A stretch of 64,000 nucleotides of DNA from DASRFA01 sp035651755 (GTDB taxonomy: Bacteria > Desulfobacterota > Binatia > UBA12015), in NCBI GenBank assembly GCA_035651755.1, contig DASRFA010000032.1, positions 62,001 to 126,000 of the forward strand, read 5' to 3'. The notes under the pieces are model-generated. The model did no database searches. It was not told where the DNA came from and saw nothing but the letters and a program-made list of their open reading frames with translations. The translations under genes and the position numbers were made by a program. Position 1 is the first letter of the stretch, and each line of letters begins with the position of its first letter. Shown piece by piece: positions 24,210 through 32,053 of this stretch.

Positions 24210-25390
24210 GCGCCGCGCACTTCCGACCGGCACCGGCGGTCGCGATCGTCGCCGCCTGCCGGTTCCCGGCGCCGCGCGGATCGCAGGTCCTGATCGACGG
24301 GATGGCCGCGGCGTACGCGGACGCCGGCATCGAGACGCATCTCGTCGCGCCGATGGCGGGCTCGGTCGCGCGGCCGTACCGGACGCACGCGGTCTCGCGG
24401 CGCCTCGCGCTCGCGCCGCCGGCCGATCCGGTCGCGTGGCCGCGGAGCGCGCGGCTCCTCTTCGACGCCGCGCTCGCGATGCGCCTGCTCGCCGTCGTCC
24501 GCCGGGAGAAGATCGCGGTCGTGCACGCGCACAACTACGAGGCGCTGGTCGCGGCGCTCCTCGTGCGCGCGGCCGTCGGGACGCCGGTCGTGTTCCACGC
24601 GCACGCGGCTCTCGCCGACGAGCTGCCGCTCTACGCGAGCGTGCCGGTCGCGGCGAGCGGGGGCGCGCGCCGCTTCGGCGCGTGGTGCGATCGCGCCCTC
24701 CCGCGCCTCGCCGACCGGGTCGTCGTGCTGAGCGAGGACGTCGCCAACTATCTCCGGACGCGCGGGGTCGCGCCGGAGCGGCTCGCGGTCGTCCCGCCGG
24801 CGATCGATGCGGCCCCGTTCGCCGGCGCCGAGCGCCGGAGCCGCGCTCGGCGCGCGGTCTTCGCCGGCAACCTCGATCCATATCAAAATCTGTCGCTGCT
24901 GCTGGATGCCTGGGCCGATGCGTCCCGGCGGCGCGGGGCCGCGGAGCTCCGCATCGTGACGCATGCGAGCGGCGACCGCCTCGCTCGGGCGATCGCGCGC
25001 CGGCGGCTCGGCGGTGCCGTACGCGTCGTGCCGGCGTGGACCCTCCCCGACGTGTCGCGCGAGCTCGCAGGCGGCTCGGTCGGCATCTCGCCGCGGCAAT
25101 CCTGGTCGGGATTCCCCATCAAGACCCTCAACTACATGGCGAGCGCGCTCCCGACCGTTGCGCTCGCCGCCTCCGCCAAGGGCATCCGGGACGGGGAGAC
25201 GGGCTGGGTCGTCCGCGACGCCACCGCCGCGGGCCTCGGCGCCGCCCTCCACGCCGCGCTGGACGACGACGCCGCGTGCGCCCGGCGCGGTCGCGCGGCG
25301 CGCGAGGTCGTGCGCGATTGCCACAGCTGGCAGCGCGTCGCGCCCGCGCTGCTCGAGGTCTCGCGCCAGGCCGCCGACGCACCGGCTTGA
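24206..25390 (+). CDS. glycosyltransferase, GT4-like
   Basis: 394 residues with a GTG start overlapping the previous stop (GTGA). The GT-B fold pattern is visible: N-terminal 'PRGSQVLIDGMAAAYADAG' (acceptor side), 'VVHAHNYEALVAALL', then 'AVFAGNLDPYQNLSLLLDAW' and, in place of the usual E-x7-E, 'SWSGFPIKTLNYMASALPTVA'. It probably transfers a sugar from a nucleotide donor to a lipid or surface glycan at the inner face of the membrane. It is the last gene of the coupled operon beginning at 20423. Confidence 0.85.
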   Translation: MSAAHFRPAPAVAIVAACRFPAPRGSQVLIDGMAAAYADAGIETHLVAPMAGSVARPYRTHAVSRRLALAPPADPVAWPRSARLLFDAALAMRLLAVVRREKIAVVHAHNYEALVAALLVRAAVGTPVVFHAHAALADELPLYASVPVAASGGARRFGAWCDRALPRLADRVVVLSEDVANYLRTRGVAPERLAVVPPAIDAAPFAGAERRSRARRAVFAGNLDPYQNLSLLLDAWADASRRRGAAELRIVTHASGDRLARAIARRRLGGAVRVVPAWTLPDVSRELAGGSVGISPRQSWSGFPIKTLNYMASALPTVALAASAKGIRDGETGWVVRDATAAGLGAALHAALDDDAACARRGRAAREVVRDCHSWQRVAPALLEVSRQAADAPA

Positions 25391-25511
25391 CGGGCGGCCT
25401 CGCCGGGATCGCGCGGATGCGATGCGCCCAGCGCGACGAGCGGCGGCGGCACCGCCCGCGGCAGAGAAGGGCTTCCCCACCCCCGGCGGAGCGGCTAGAC
25501 CGTTAGCCTCG

Positions 25512-25835
25512 ATGCACGACTTGCACGACGCCGGCGCGGCCGAAGGGCCGGTGCTCCCGGACGACGAGGAGCGGATCCGTCGCGACACCGACGAGGTCAT
25601 CCGGCTCTACGGCGAGTTCCTCCGCCGGCTTTCGCACCAGGGCGTGCGCGACATCGCCGACCTCGTCCGGCTGCACGACCAGGTCTCGCGCGCCGCGGCG
25701 ACCGTCGCGCTGCCGGAGATCGATTTCGCGCTCACCCAGATCCGCGCGCTGATCGATCGCGTTCGGCTGATCGGCGCCCGCCTCGAGCGCCTCGGGCAGA
25801 TCCGGCGCGCCGTTCGCCCGCCGACCGGCGAGTGA
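25512..25835 (+). CDS. hypothetical helical protein
   Basis: 107 residues, almost entirely helical: 'DEERIRRDTDEVIRLYGEFL', then 'VRDIADLVRLHDQVSRAAAT' and 'LTQIRALIDRVRLIGARLER'. No membrane segment or cysteine is present. I do not recognise the family. TAGACC 10 nt before the ATG could be a -10, with only a weak -35. It stands alone between the glycosyltransferase and the ferredoxin unit. Confidence 0.6.
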   Translation: MHDLHDAGAAEGPVLPDDEERIRRDTDEVIRLYGEFLRRLSHQGVRDIADLVRLHDQVSRAAATVALPEIDFALTQIRALIDRVRLIGARLERLGQIRRAVRPPTGE

Positions 25836-25889
25836 CCGCGACGCGCGCCGTCCTCGGCGCGTCCGAGCCGGCGTGGCGCGGAAGTCGAA

Positions 25890-25918
25890 TTGACTCCGCC
25901 GGAGGCCGCTGGTAGCCG
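25890..25918 (+). promoter_or_regulatory. predicted promoter of the membrane-protein/ferredoxin unit
   Basis: TTGACT (25890-25895), 17-bp spacer ending in TGG, then TAGCCG (25913-25918). The start at 25945 follows with AAGGAG at normal spacing. Confidence 0.4.
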
Positions 25919-25944
25919 AAAACGCGATGGAAGGAGCACCGGCA

Positions 25945-26121
25945 ATGTCGCCCCTCGCGCAGTTCTTCGAGATGATGGTGCGCCCGGACAACATCCCGAT
26001 CGTAGGGATGCTGGTCCTGGTCCTCTGGTTCACCTATCTCGGCCTCCGCGAGGCGCGGAAGAACGACGAGCTGATCGCACAGGGCCGCGAGGACGAGATC
26101 CTGCGCGACATGCAGGAATGA
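25945..26121 (+). CDS. small single-pass membrane protein upstream of ferredoxin
   Basis: 58 residues from ATG 25945, chosen because AAGGAG lies 9 nt upstream; ATG 25927 would add six residues. One membrane helix, IPIVGMLVLVLWFTYLGL, is followed by a charged, helical C-terminus (REARKNDELIAQGREDEIL). It precedes the ferredoxin by 33 nt and probably forms one operon. It may anchor or partner the iron-sulfur protein. That role is inferred only from position. Confidence 0.72.
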   Translation: MSPLAQFFEMMVRPDNIPIVGMLVLVLWFTYLGLREARKNDELIAQGREDEILRDMQE

Positions 26122-26154
26122 CCCGCCGCCGCTGAACGCTCCCGAAGGACAGCC

Positions 26155-26625
26155 ATGCCATTCACGATCATCGCCGAGAACTGCACCGGCTGCAGCGCAT
26201 GCGAAAAGCGCTGCCCGACGCGCGCGATCACCGGCGATCCCAAGAAGGCCTACTTCATCGAGCCGACGCTCTGCATCGATTGCGGCGCGTGCGGCGTGAT
26301 CTGCCCCGACGAGGCGATCCTCGACACCTACGGGAACATGACGAGCGTGCTGAAGCGCGCCGAGCGCCCGCTCGCGATCGTCCACCCCGACAACTGCAAC
26401 GGCTGCGGCGTCTGCATCGACGTCTGCCCGTTCGACAGCCTGAGCTCCGCGCCGGGCAATCTCGCGCAGTACCTCGGCAAGGTGATCGTCGACGAGAAGA
26501 CCTGCGTCGGCTGCCGCCTGTGCGAGGAGGTCTGCGGCTGGGACGGCATCTACATCATGCCCGGCGGCGAGAAGGAGGCGTTCCTCGCCGCGCTCGGCTA
26601 CGAAGCGGACGAGGCGGAAGCTTAA
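26155..26625 (+). CDS. polyferredoxin with four 4Fe-4S motifs
   Basis: 156 residues containing four C-x2-C-x2-C-x3-C motifs: C10/13/16/20, C40/43/46/50, C81/84/87/91 and C117/120/123/127. It can therefore carry up to four [4Fe-4S] clusters. The third and fourth motifs lie in a second ferredoxin-like module, so the protein looks like a tandem duplication. It is an electron carrier or the electron-transfer subunit of an unseen oxidoreductase. The only partner nearby is the small membrane protein immediately upstream. Confidence 0.9.
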   Translation: MPFTIIAENCTGCSACEKRCPTRAITGDPKKAYFIEPTLCIDCGACGVICPDEAILDTYGNMTSVLKRAERPLAIVHPDNCNGCGVCIDVCPFDSLSSAPGNLAQYLGKVIVDEKTCVGCRLCEEVCGWDGIYIMPGGEKEAFLAALGYEADEAEA

Positions 26626-26746
26626 CGCATTTTCGCCCCCGTGCGGTGCTCGCGCGATCAGCTGCGCTGACCGCGCTGCGCTCCTGCGATGGGCCTCGTC
26701 GCCGCGGCGAAGCCGCGGCTCCTCGCGTATGCGCGCGACCGAGCGA

Positions 26747-27172
26747 ATGGCGAGCGAGACGAACAAGCGGCTCGTTCGCGAGATCACCGAGGTGATCTGG
26801 AACGGCCGCGATCTCGCTCGCATCCCCGAGTTCTACGCCGACGATTTCGTCGCCGACTATCGACCCTACGCGCCGCTCCGGCACGGGCACGCCGGCATCC
26901 GCGAGATGGTGGAGCGCGCGTGGGCGGCGTTCTCGGACTACCGCGAGGAGATCGAGGACCTCATCGCCGAGGGCGACCGGGTCGTCGCGCGACTGGCGAT
27001 CTCGGGGACGCAGGACGGGTCGTGGGGCCCGCTTCCGCCGACCGGCAAGCGCGTTCGCTTCGAGGAGATCGTGATCCTCGAGATCCGGGACGGCAAGGTG
27101 CGCGGGCAGCGCGGCATCGCGGACAACCTCGCGGCGCTACGGCAGCTCGGGGTGATCCCGACGCCGCCATGA
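26747..27172 (+). CDS. NTF2-like / SnoaL-type protein
   Basis: 141 residues from ATG 26747 (ATG 26729 is an alternative). The cone-fold pattern of the SnoaL/ester-cyclase group is clear: 'EITEVIWNGRDLARIPEFYADDF', 'GHAGIREMVERAWAAFSDY', 'EGDRVVARLAISGTQDG' and 'TGKRVRFEEIVILEIRDGKV'. Members bind small molecules or act as cyclases or isomerases. The ligand is unknown. It converges on hisG with only 14 bp between the stops. Confidence 0.78.
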   Translation: MASETNKRLVREITEVIWNGRDLARIPEFYADDFVADYRPYAPLRHGHAGIREMVERAWAAFSDYREEIEDLIAEGDRVVARLAISGTQDGSWGPLPPTGKRVRFEEIVILEIRDGKVRGQRGIADNLAALRQLGVIPTPP

Positions 27173-27186
27173 CCGCGATCCCCCGC

Positions 27187-28089
27187 TCAAATGACCTTGT
27201 TGAGCGGGTACTCGATGATGCCGATCGCGCCCGCTTTCATGAGGCGCGGGATCAGGTCGCGCGCGGTCGCCTCGGCGATCACGCTCTCGACCGAGAACCA
27301 TTCCTCGCCGTGCAGGCGCTCTGCCGGGTAGAGGTTCGCGACCGTCGGCGCCGTCAAGCTCGGGAGCAGCGCGATCAGCGCGGGCAGGTCGTTCTTCCGG
27401 ACGTTGAGCTTGATGCCGACCTTGCCCTGCGCTTCGAGCGCGCCGCGCAGGAGGAGCGCGATCTGCTCGATCTTCTCGCGGCGCGCGGGGTCGGCCCAGG
27501 CGTCGCGGCTGGCGACGAGCTGCGGGTTCGACGGGAGGAGCTCCTCGACGATCCGGAGCTTGTTCGCGCGCAGCGTCGAGCCGGTCTCGGTGACGTCGAC
27601 GATCGCGTCCACGAGCCCTTCGGCGACCTTCGCCTCGGTCGCGCCCCACGAGAACTCCACGTCGACCGAGATGCCGCGCTCGGCGAAGAAGCGCTTGGTG
27701 ACGTTCACGAGCTCGGTCGCGACGATCTTTCCCGCCAGGTCCTCGGCGCGCTTGACGGGCGAGTCGTCGCGCACGACGAGCACCCAGCGCGTGCCGACGA
27801 GGCTCACCTTCGAGTAGACGAGGTCGCACACGACCTCGAGCGCCGACCCGTTCTCCTCGATCCAGTCGCGCCCGGTGACGCCGCCGTCCAGCACGCCGGC
27901 CTCGATGTAGCGCGACATCTCCTGCGGGCGCATGAAGGAGCAGCGGATCTCGGCGTCGTCGATCGACGGGAAGTAGCTCCGGCCGCTCGACGAGATGCGC
28001 CAGCCGGCCTTCTCGAAGAGGTCGATCGTCGATTTCTCGAGGCTGCCTTTCGGGATGCCGAGCTTGAGCGGGGTCGCGAGGCGACTCAT
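27187..28089 (-). CDS. hisG: ATP phosphoribosyltransferase, long form
   Basis: 300 residues. First enzyme of histidine synthesis, condensing ATP with PRPP. N-terminal 'LGIPKGSLEKSTIDLFEKAG', 'VTGRDWIEENG' and PRPP-loop region 'DAIVDVTETGSTLRANKL' are typical. The length and the C-terminal regulatory domain ('VGIKLNVRKNDLPALIALLPSLTAPTV') identify the long, histidine-feedback-controlled HisG, which does not need HisZ. The start overlaps the hisI stop (ATGA). The other his genes are not in the window. Confidence 0.95.
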   Translation of the reverse strand: MSRLATPLKLGIPKGSLEKSTIDLFEKAGWRISSSGRSYFPSIDDAEIRCSFMRPQEMSRYIEAGVLDGGVTGRDWIEENGSALEVVCDLVYSKVSLVGTRWVLVVRDDSPVKRAEDLAGKIVATELVNVTKRFFAERGISVDVEFSWGATEAKVAEGLVDAIVDVTETGSTLRANKLRIVEELLPSNPQLVASRDAWADPARREKIEQIALLLRGALEAQGKVGIKLNVRKNDLPALIALLPSLTAPTVANLYPAERLHGEEWFSVESVIAEATARDLIPRLMKAGAIGIIEYPLNKVI

Positions 28090-28463
28090 GGGTGCGGCTT
28101 CTTGTAGACGGCCGCCGGGTCGAAGAGCGGCTCGCCTTCGGTCTTCCAGCCGTCGCCCTCGCGCTTGCGGAAGAAGCAGCTGCGGTAGCCGAGGTGGCAC
28201 GCGGCGCCGCCATGCTGGCGGACCTTGAGCACGACCGTGTCGAGGTCGCAGTCGATCCGGATCTCGAGGACGTCCTGGTGGTTCCCCGACTCCTCGCCCT
28301 TCCGCCAGAGCCCGCGCGTCCGGCTCCAGTAGACGCCGCGGCCCGTCTTCAGGGTCTCGTCCCACGCGGTCTCGTTCATGTAGGCGAGCATCAGGATCTC
28401 GCCCGTGTCGGCGTCCTGCGCGATCGCGGGGACGAGCCCCTTGCTGAAGTCCGGCCGTTCCAT
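28086..28463 (-). CDS. hisI: phosphoribosyl-AMP cyclohydrolase
   Basis: 125 residues from ATG 28463 (an upstream in-frame ATG at 28487 would overlap the preceding gene). HisI opens the adenine ring of PR-AMP in histidine synthesis and binds zinc. Motifs: 'GEILMLAYMNETAWDETLKTG', 'YWSRTRGLWRKGEESGNHQ', 'IDCDLDTVVLKVRQHGGAACH' (metal-binding Asp and Cys) and 'YRSCFFRK'. It is not fused to HisE. It lies between a lipoprotein gene and hisG in a tight minus-strand operon. Confidence 0.95.
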   Translation of the reverse strand: MERPDFSKGLVPAIAQDADTGEILMLAYMNETAWDETLKTGRGVYWSRTRGLWRKGEESGNHQDVLEIRIDCDLDTVVLKVRQHGGAACHLGYRSCFFRKREGDGWKTEGEPLFDPAAVYKKPHP

Positions 28464-28476
28464 CGCTTCGCCCCGC

Positions 28477-28746
28477 TTACCGGGCACCCTGCTGCAGCAT
28501 CGACTCGAGCCGCTCGACGTGCGCGCGCCACGCGGCGTCCCGCTTCTTCAGCTCCTCGACGCCCTCGGGCGTGAGGCCGACCGTCGCCTGCGGGTCGCAG
28601 GGCGCGACGAACTTGACCGCGGGGAGGCTCGGCCGAGGCGGCGGGGGCGGCGGGGGCGGCGACGTCCGCGCCGCGGCCGCGCACGACGTCATCGCGAGCG
28701 CGCAGCCCGCGAGCGCCGCGAGACGGAGGTTCGCGAGCCGTGACAC
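28477..28746 (-). CDS. small lipoprotein with polyproline segment
   Basis: 89 residues from GTG 28746. Signal sequence 'LRLAALAGCALAMTSC' offers two possible lipoprotein cysteines (LAGC at 15, MTSC at 22). An eight-proline run and the helical end 'VEELKKRDAAWRAHVERLESML' follow. Probably anchored in a membrane and spanning the periplasm. It is the first gene of the unit with hisI and hisG, 13 bp from hisI. No family recognised, and no functional link to histidine synthesis is evident. Confidence 0.65.
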   Translation of the reverse strand: MSRLANLRLAALAGCALAMTSCAAAARTSPPPPPPPPRPSLPAVKFVAPCDPQATVGLTPEGVEELKKRDAAWRAHVERLESMLQQGAR

Positions 28747-28754
28747 GCCGCTTC

Positions 28755-28783
28755 CCCGTACCGGCGCATGGTCGAAAACGCAA
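28755..28783 (-). promoter_or_regulatory. predicted promoter of the lipoprotein-hisI-hisG unit
   Basis: Minus strand: TTGCGT (28783-28778), 17-bp spacer, TACGGG (28760-28755). The -10 ends 8 nt before the GTG start, so the transcript would be nearly leaderless. Confidence 0.4.
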
Positions 28784-28841
28784 CGCGCGCTTCGCCACCA
28801 CCGTGGACGATCGCGGTCTCCGGTTGGTAGGTTCGCGCGCC

Positions 28842-29873
28842 ATGAAGCTCGGCGACGTCGCGAACGCGATCGGCGCGACCGTGGAGGGCGACGCGGCGCT
28901 CGAGGTCGACGACCTCCAGCCGCTCGAGAGCGCCGGGCCGCGCTCGCTGTCCTTCGTCTCGAACCCGCGCTACATCCCGCAGCTCCGCGACACGCGCGCC
29001 GGAGCCGTGATCCTCGGGCCGGACGTGGAGGGGCCGGGCTGCGCGGTGCTGCGCGTTCCGAACGCGTACCTCGGCTTCGCGCAGGCGCTCGCGGTCTTCG
29101 CGCGCCCGGTCGTGCCGCCGCTCGGCGTGGACGCGAGCGCACGCGTCGATCCGGCTGCGACGATCGGCGACGGCGCGCGCATCGGCGCGCAGGTGTCGAT
29201 CGCCGCCGGCGTCCGGATCGGGCGCAACTGCACGCTCTTCCCCGGCGTCGTCGTCTACCCGGACGTGACGATCGGAGACGACTGCGTCCTCCACGCGAAC
29301 GTCGTCCTGCGCGAGCGCGTCCGGATCGGGAATCGCGTCGTCCTCGGGAGCGGCGTCGCGGTCGGCGGCGACGGCTTCGGCTTCCTTCCCTTCCCGGGCG
29401 GCGGCGTCTTCAAGCTGCAGCAGATCGGCACGGTCGAGATCGCAGACGACGTCGAGGTGGGCGCGAACACGACCATCGACCGCGCGACGATCGGCGTCAC
29501 GCGCATCGAGCGCGGCGCGAAGCTCGACAACCTCGTGATGGTCGCGCACGGCTGCACCGTCGGCGAGGAGGCGCTGCTCGCCGCGCAGGTCGGCCTCGCG
29601 GGCAGCACGACGATCGGCGCCCGCGTGCAGCTCGGGGGCCAGGTCGGCACCGCCGGCCACTTGACGGTCGGCGAGGGCGCTCGCGTCGCCGCCCAGAGCG
29701 GCGTCCCGAACGACGTCGCCGCCGGCGCGACGGTCGGCGGCTACCCCGCGATGGACGCCGCCCTCTGGCGCCGCGTCTCGGCAGCCATTCACCGCCTCCC
29801 CGACCTGCTTCGCCGCGTCCGCCGCCTCGAGCGCCGCCTCGGAACTACCGGCAGCGGCACCGGCGACGAATGA
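28842..29873 (+). CDS. lpxD: UDP-3-O-acylglucosamine N-acyltransferase
   Basis: 343 residues from ATG 28842. LpxD adds the second acyl chain in lipid A synthesis at the cytoplasmic side, using acyl-ACP. The N-terminal uridine-binding domain ('SLSFVSNPRYIPQL') is followed by about ten left-handed beta-helix repeats (TIGDGARIG, VSIAAGVRIG, VTIGDDCVL and so on), with catalytic His in 'NLVMVAHGCTVGE'. The C-terminal helical part 'IHRLPDLLRRVRRLERRL' completes the trimer domain. It shows the organism makes LPS. TAGGTT lies 8 nt before the ATG. No lpxA, lpxB or fabZ is adjacent. Confidence 0.95.
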   Translation: MKLGDVANAIGATVEGDAALEVDDLQPLESAGPRSLSFVSNPRYIPQLRDTRAGAVILGPDVEGPGCAVLRVPNAYLGFAQALAVFARPVVPPLGVDASARVDPAATIGDGARIGAQVSIAAGVRIGRNCTLFPGVVVYPDVTIGDDCVLHANVVLRERVRIGNRVVLGSGVAVGGDGFGFLPFPGGGVFKLQQIGTVEIADDVEVGANTTIDRATIGVTRIERGAKLDNLVMVAHGCTVGEEALLAAQVGLAGSTTIGARVQLGGQVGTAGHLTVGEGARVAAQSGVPNDVAAGATVGGYPAMDAALWRRVSAAIHRLPDLLRRVRRLERRLGTTGSGTGDE

Positions 29874-29969
29874 TCCGCGAACGAGACCCCCACCGAGCGC
29901 CCGCCCAAACGCCACCGGCGGCCACCGGCACCGGCATCACGCGACACACGGCACACGACCGCGACGCCC

Positions 29970-29998
29970 TTGGCGGGGGCGCCGCCGAACCGTATGAT
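29970..29998 (+). promoter_or_regulatory. predicted promoter of the yceD-rpmF-plsX-fab operon
   Basis: TTGGCG (29970-29975), 17-bp spacer, TATGAT (29993-29998; five of six consensus bases). The -10 ends 12 nt before the yceD ATG, giving a leader of only a few nucleotides. Confidence 0.5.
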
Positions 29999-30010
29999 CC
30001 CCGTTCACCC

Positions 30011-30541
30011 ATGAAGCTACGGGTGGAGAGGATCACGGAGGAGCCGCAGTCGTGCGCGTTCTCGGATCCGGTCGCGGACGTGAACGCTCGGCTCGACAGC
30101 GGGGCGCACGACTTCCGGTTCGTCGGCCCGCTCGACGTCGAGCTGACGCACTACCGCGCCGCGGACGACCTCTTCTTCGACGGCCGGGTGCGGTCCGCCG
30201 CCGAGGGAACGTGCGCGCGTTGCCTCGAGCCGTTCCTCCTCGACGTCGATGAAGCGTTCGAGTTCGTCCTGACGCCGGTCGACGCCGCCGGCGACGCGGC
30301 CGAGCTGCGGGCCGAGGACCTGTCGCTCAGCACCTATGCGGGCGACGAGGTCGACCTCGCGCCGCTCGTCGAGGAGCAGACGATCCTAGCCCTTCCGACC
30401 CGGGCGCTCTGCCGCGAGGACTGCCGCGGCCTCTGCCCCACCTGCGGGGTGAACCGCAACGCCGAGGCGTGCGGGTGCGCCGAGAAGGCGCCCGATCCGC
30501 GGCTCGCGGTGCTGCGCGGTCTCAAGGTCGGCCGCGCGTGA
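30011..30541 (+). CDS. YceD/DUF177 family protein
   Basis: 176 residues. The DUF177 core is present: 'DVELTHYRAADDLFFDGRV', 'GTCARCLEPFLLDVDEAFEFV' and the Cys-rich end 'CREDCRGLCPTCGVNRNAEACGC'. YceD is almost always immediately upstream of rpmF, as here (41 bp), and has been linked to 23S rRNA processing or ribosome assembly in plants and bacteria. The Cys pairs may bind zinc. It is the first gene of the operon leading into phospholipid and fatty-acid synthesis. Confidence 0.9.
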   Translation: MKLRVERITEEPQSCAFSDPVADVNARLDSGAHDFRFVGPLDVELTHYRAADDLFFDGRVRSAAEGTCARCLEPFLLDVDEAFEFVLTPVDAAGDAAELRAEDLSLSTYAGDEVDLAPLVEEQTILALPTRALCREDCRGLCPTCGVNRNAEACGCAEKAPDPRLAVLRGLKVGRA

Positions 30542-30582
30542 GCGCGGGCCACCGCCGTCATCCGAAACCCAAGGAGTGATCC

Positions 30583-30765
30583 ATGGCCGTCCCGAAGCGA
30601 AGAACGTCCGTCTCCAAGCGCAACAAGCGCCGGTCGCACCACGCGCTGTCCGCGCCCGCGACGATCGCGTGCCCGCAGTGCGGCGAGCCGCGCATGCGGC
30701 ACCGCGCGTGCGCGAGCTGCGGCACCTACCGGGGACGGAAGGTCGCGGAGGCGCGCGGCGAGTAG
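30583..30765 (+). CDS. rpmF: 50S ribosomal protein L32
   Basis: 60 residues, the normal L32 length. Starts 'MAVPKRRTSVSKRNKRRSHH' and carries the zinc-ribbon form 'CPQCGEPRMRHRACASCG', i.e. the C+ (zinc-binding) version. AAGGAGTG precedes the ATG. Encoded between yceD and plsX as in many bacteria. Confidence 0.96.
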   Translation: MAVPKRRTSVSKRNKRRSHHALSAPATIACPQCGEPRMRHRACASCGTYRGRKVAEARGE

Positions 30766-30816
30766 GCGCGTGCCGCGCCCCGAGACTCAGGGACCGCGGG
30801 CTGGAGGGCTTCGCTG

Positions 30817-32046
30817 ATGCGGATCGCGATCGACGCCATGGGCGGCGACCACGCCCCGGCGGCGACGGTCGCGGGCGCCGTCGCCGCGGCGCGCGACCTC
30901 GGCGTCGGCGTCCTCCTCATCGGCGATCGCACGCGCATCGAGGCGGAGCTCGCGCCGCAGCGCACGACCGGCCTCGACATCGAGCTCCGCCACGCGACCG
31001 AGGCGATCGCGATGGACGAGTCGCCGACCGCGGCGCTCCGCCGCTTCGACTCGTCGATGTACGTCGGCTTCAAGGCCGTCCGCGACGGCGAGGCCGCCGG
31101 CTTCGTCTTCGCCGGCAACACCGGCGCGGGCATGGTGCTCGGCGCGCACGTGCTCGGGCGCTGTCCGGGCGTCGATCGCCCGGCGATCGCCGTCCTCCTC
31201 CCGCACCCGGGCGGGCACACCGTGCTGCTCGACGCCGGCGCGAACGTCGACTGCCGGCCGCTCCACCTGACGCAGTTCGCCGTCATGGGCGACGCCTATG
31301 CGCGCGCCGTCAAGCAGATCGCGGCGCCGCGCGTCGGCCTCCTGTCGAACGGCCTCGAGGACAGCAAGGGCAACGCGCTCGTGCGGTCGTCGGCGCCGCT
31401 GCTCCGGCAGCTGCCGCTGAACTTCGTCGGATACGTCGAAGGGCGCGATCTCAACTCCGGCGCGGTCGACGTCGTCGTCTGCGACGGCTTCGCCGGCAAC
31501 ATCGTGCTGAAGAGCCTGGAAGGCTTCGGTCGACTCGTGGCGGACAACCTGCGCGCGATGTTCGGGTCGCGCCTGCGGACGCGGCTCGCGTATCTCCTGG
31601 TCCGCCGCGACATGGACGCGATGAGAGGCCACCTCGATCCCGGCGAGACCGGCGGCGGTCTCCTCCTCGGCCTGAACGGCATCGCCGTCAAGGCGCACGG
31701 CTCCTCCGACGCGCGCGCGATCCGGAACGCCGTCGGCGTCGCGGCCGATCTCGCGCGGAGCGACGTGATCCGCCAGGTCGCGCAGGGCGCGGCCGCGACC
31801 ATCGGGCTCGACGGCGCGGTCGAGCCGCGGCGCGCCCGACGGCTCTGGGAGTCGATCCGCGAGCGCCTCCGGCGCGACGCCCGCGGCGACGCCGCGCATC
31901 CGGCGGACGACGCGGAGCGAGCCGGCGAGCCGGCTGCGGCCGCCGCACCGCCAGGGGCGTCCGCCGCCGACGGCCACGTCGCGTCGCAGCCCGGCGCGTC
32001 CGCATCCGATCCGACACGGCCCCAGCGCGACGGGCGCGGCCAGTGA
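30817..32046 (+). CDS. plsX: phosphate acyltransferase PlsX
   Basis: 409 residues. PlsX converts acyl-ACP to acyl-phosphate for phospholipid synthesis. Motifs: 'IAIDAMGGDHAP', 'GFVFAGNTGAGMVLG' and 'VVCDGFAGNIVLKSLEG'. The first 345 residues match the family. The last 60 are an Ala/Pro/Gly-rich, probably disordered extension. The next gene is fabD, 7 bp away, rather than fabH as in many genomes. Confidence 0.95.
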   Translation: MRIAIDAMGGDHAPAATVAGAVAAARDLGVGVLLIGDRTRIEAELAPQRTTGLDIELRHATEAIAMDESPTAALRRFDSSMYVGFKAVRDGEAAGFVFAGNTGAGMVLGAHVLGRCPGVDRPAIAVLLPHPGGHTVLLDAGANVDCRPLHLTQFAVMGDAYARAVKQIAAPRVGLLSNGLEDSKGNALVRSSAPLLRQLPLNFVGYVEGRDLNSGAVDVVVCDGFAGNIVLKSLEGFGRLVADNLRAMFGSRLRTRLAYLLVRRDMDAMRGHLDPGETGGGLLLGLNGIAVKAHGSSDARAIRNAVGVAADLARSDVIRQVAQGAAATIGLDGAVEPRRARRLWESIRERLRRDARGDAAHPADDAERAGEPAAAAAPPGASAADGHVASQPGASASDPTRPQRDGRGQ

Positions 32047-32053
32047 CCGCGCG

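Noticed and set aside
28636..28665. G/C-run as a regulatory repeat
   Set aside because: It encodes the proline run of the lipoprotein and needs no further explanation.
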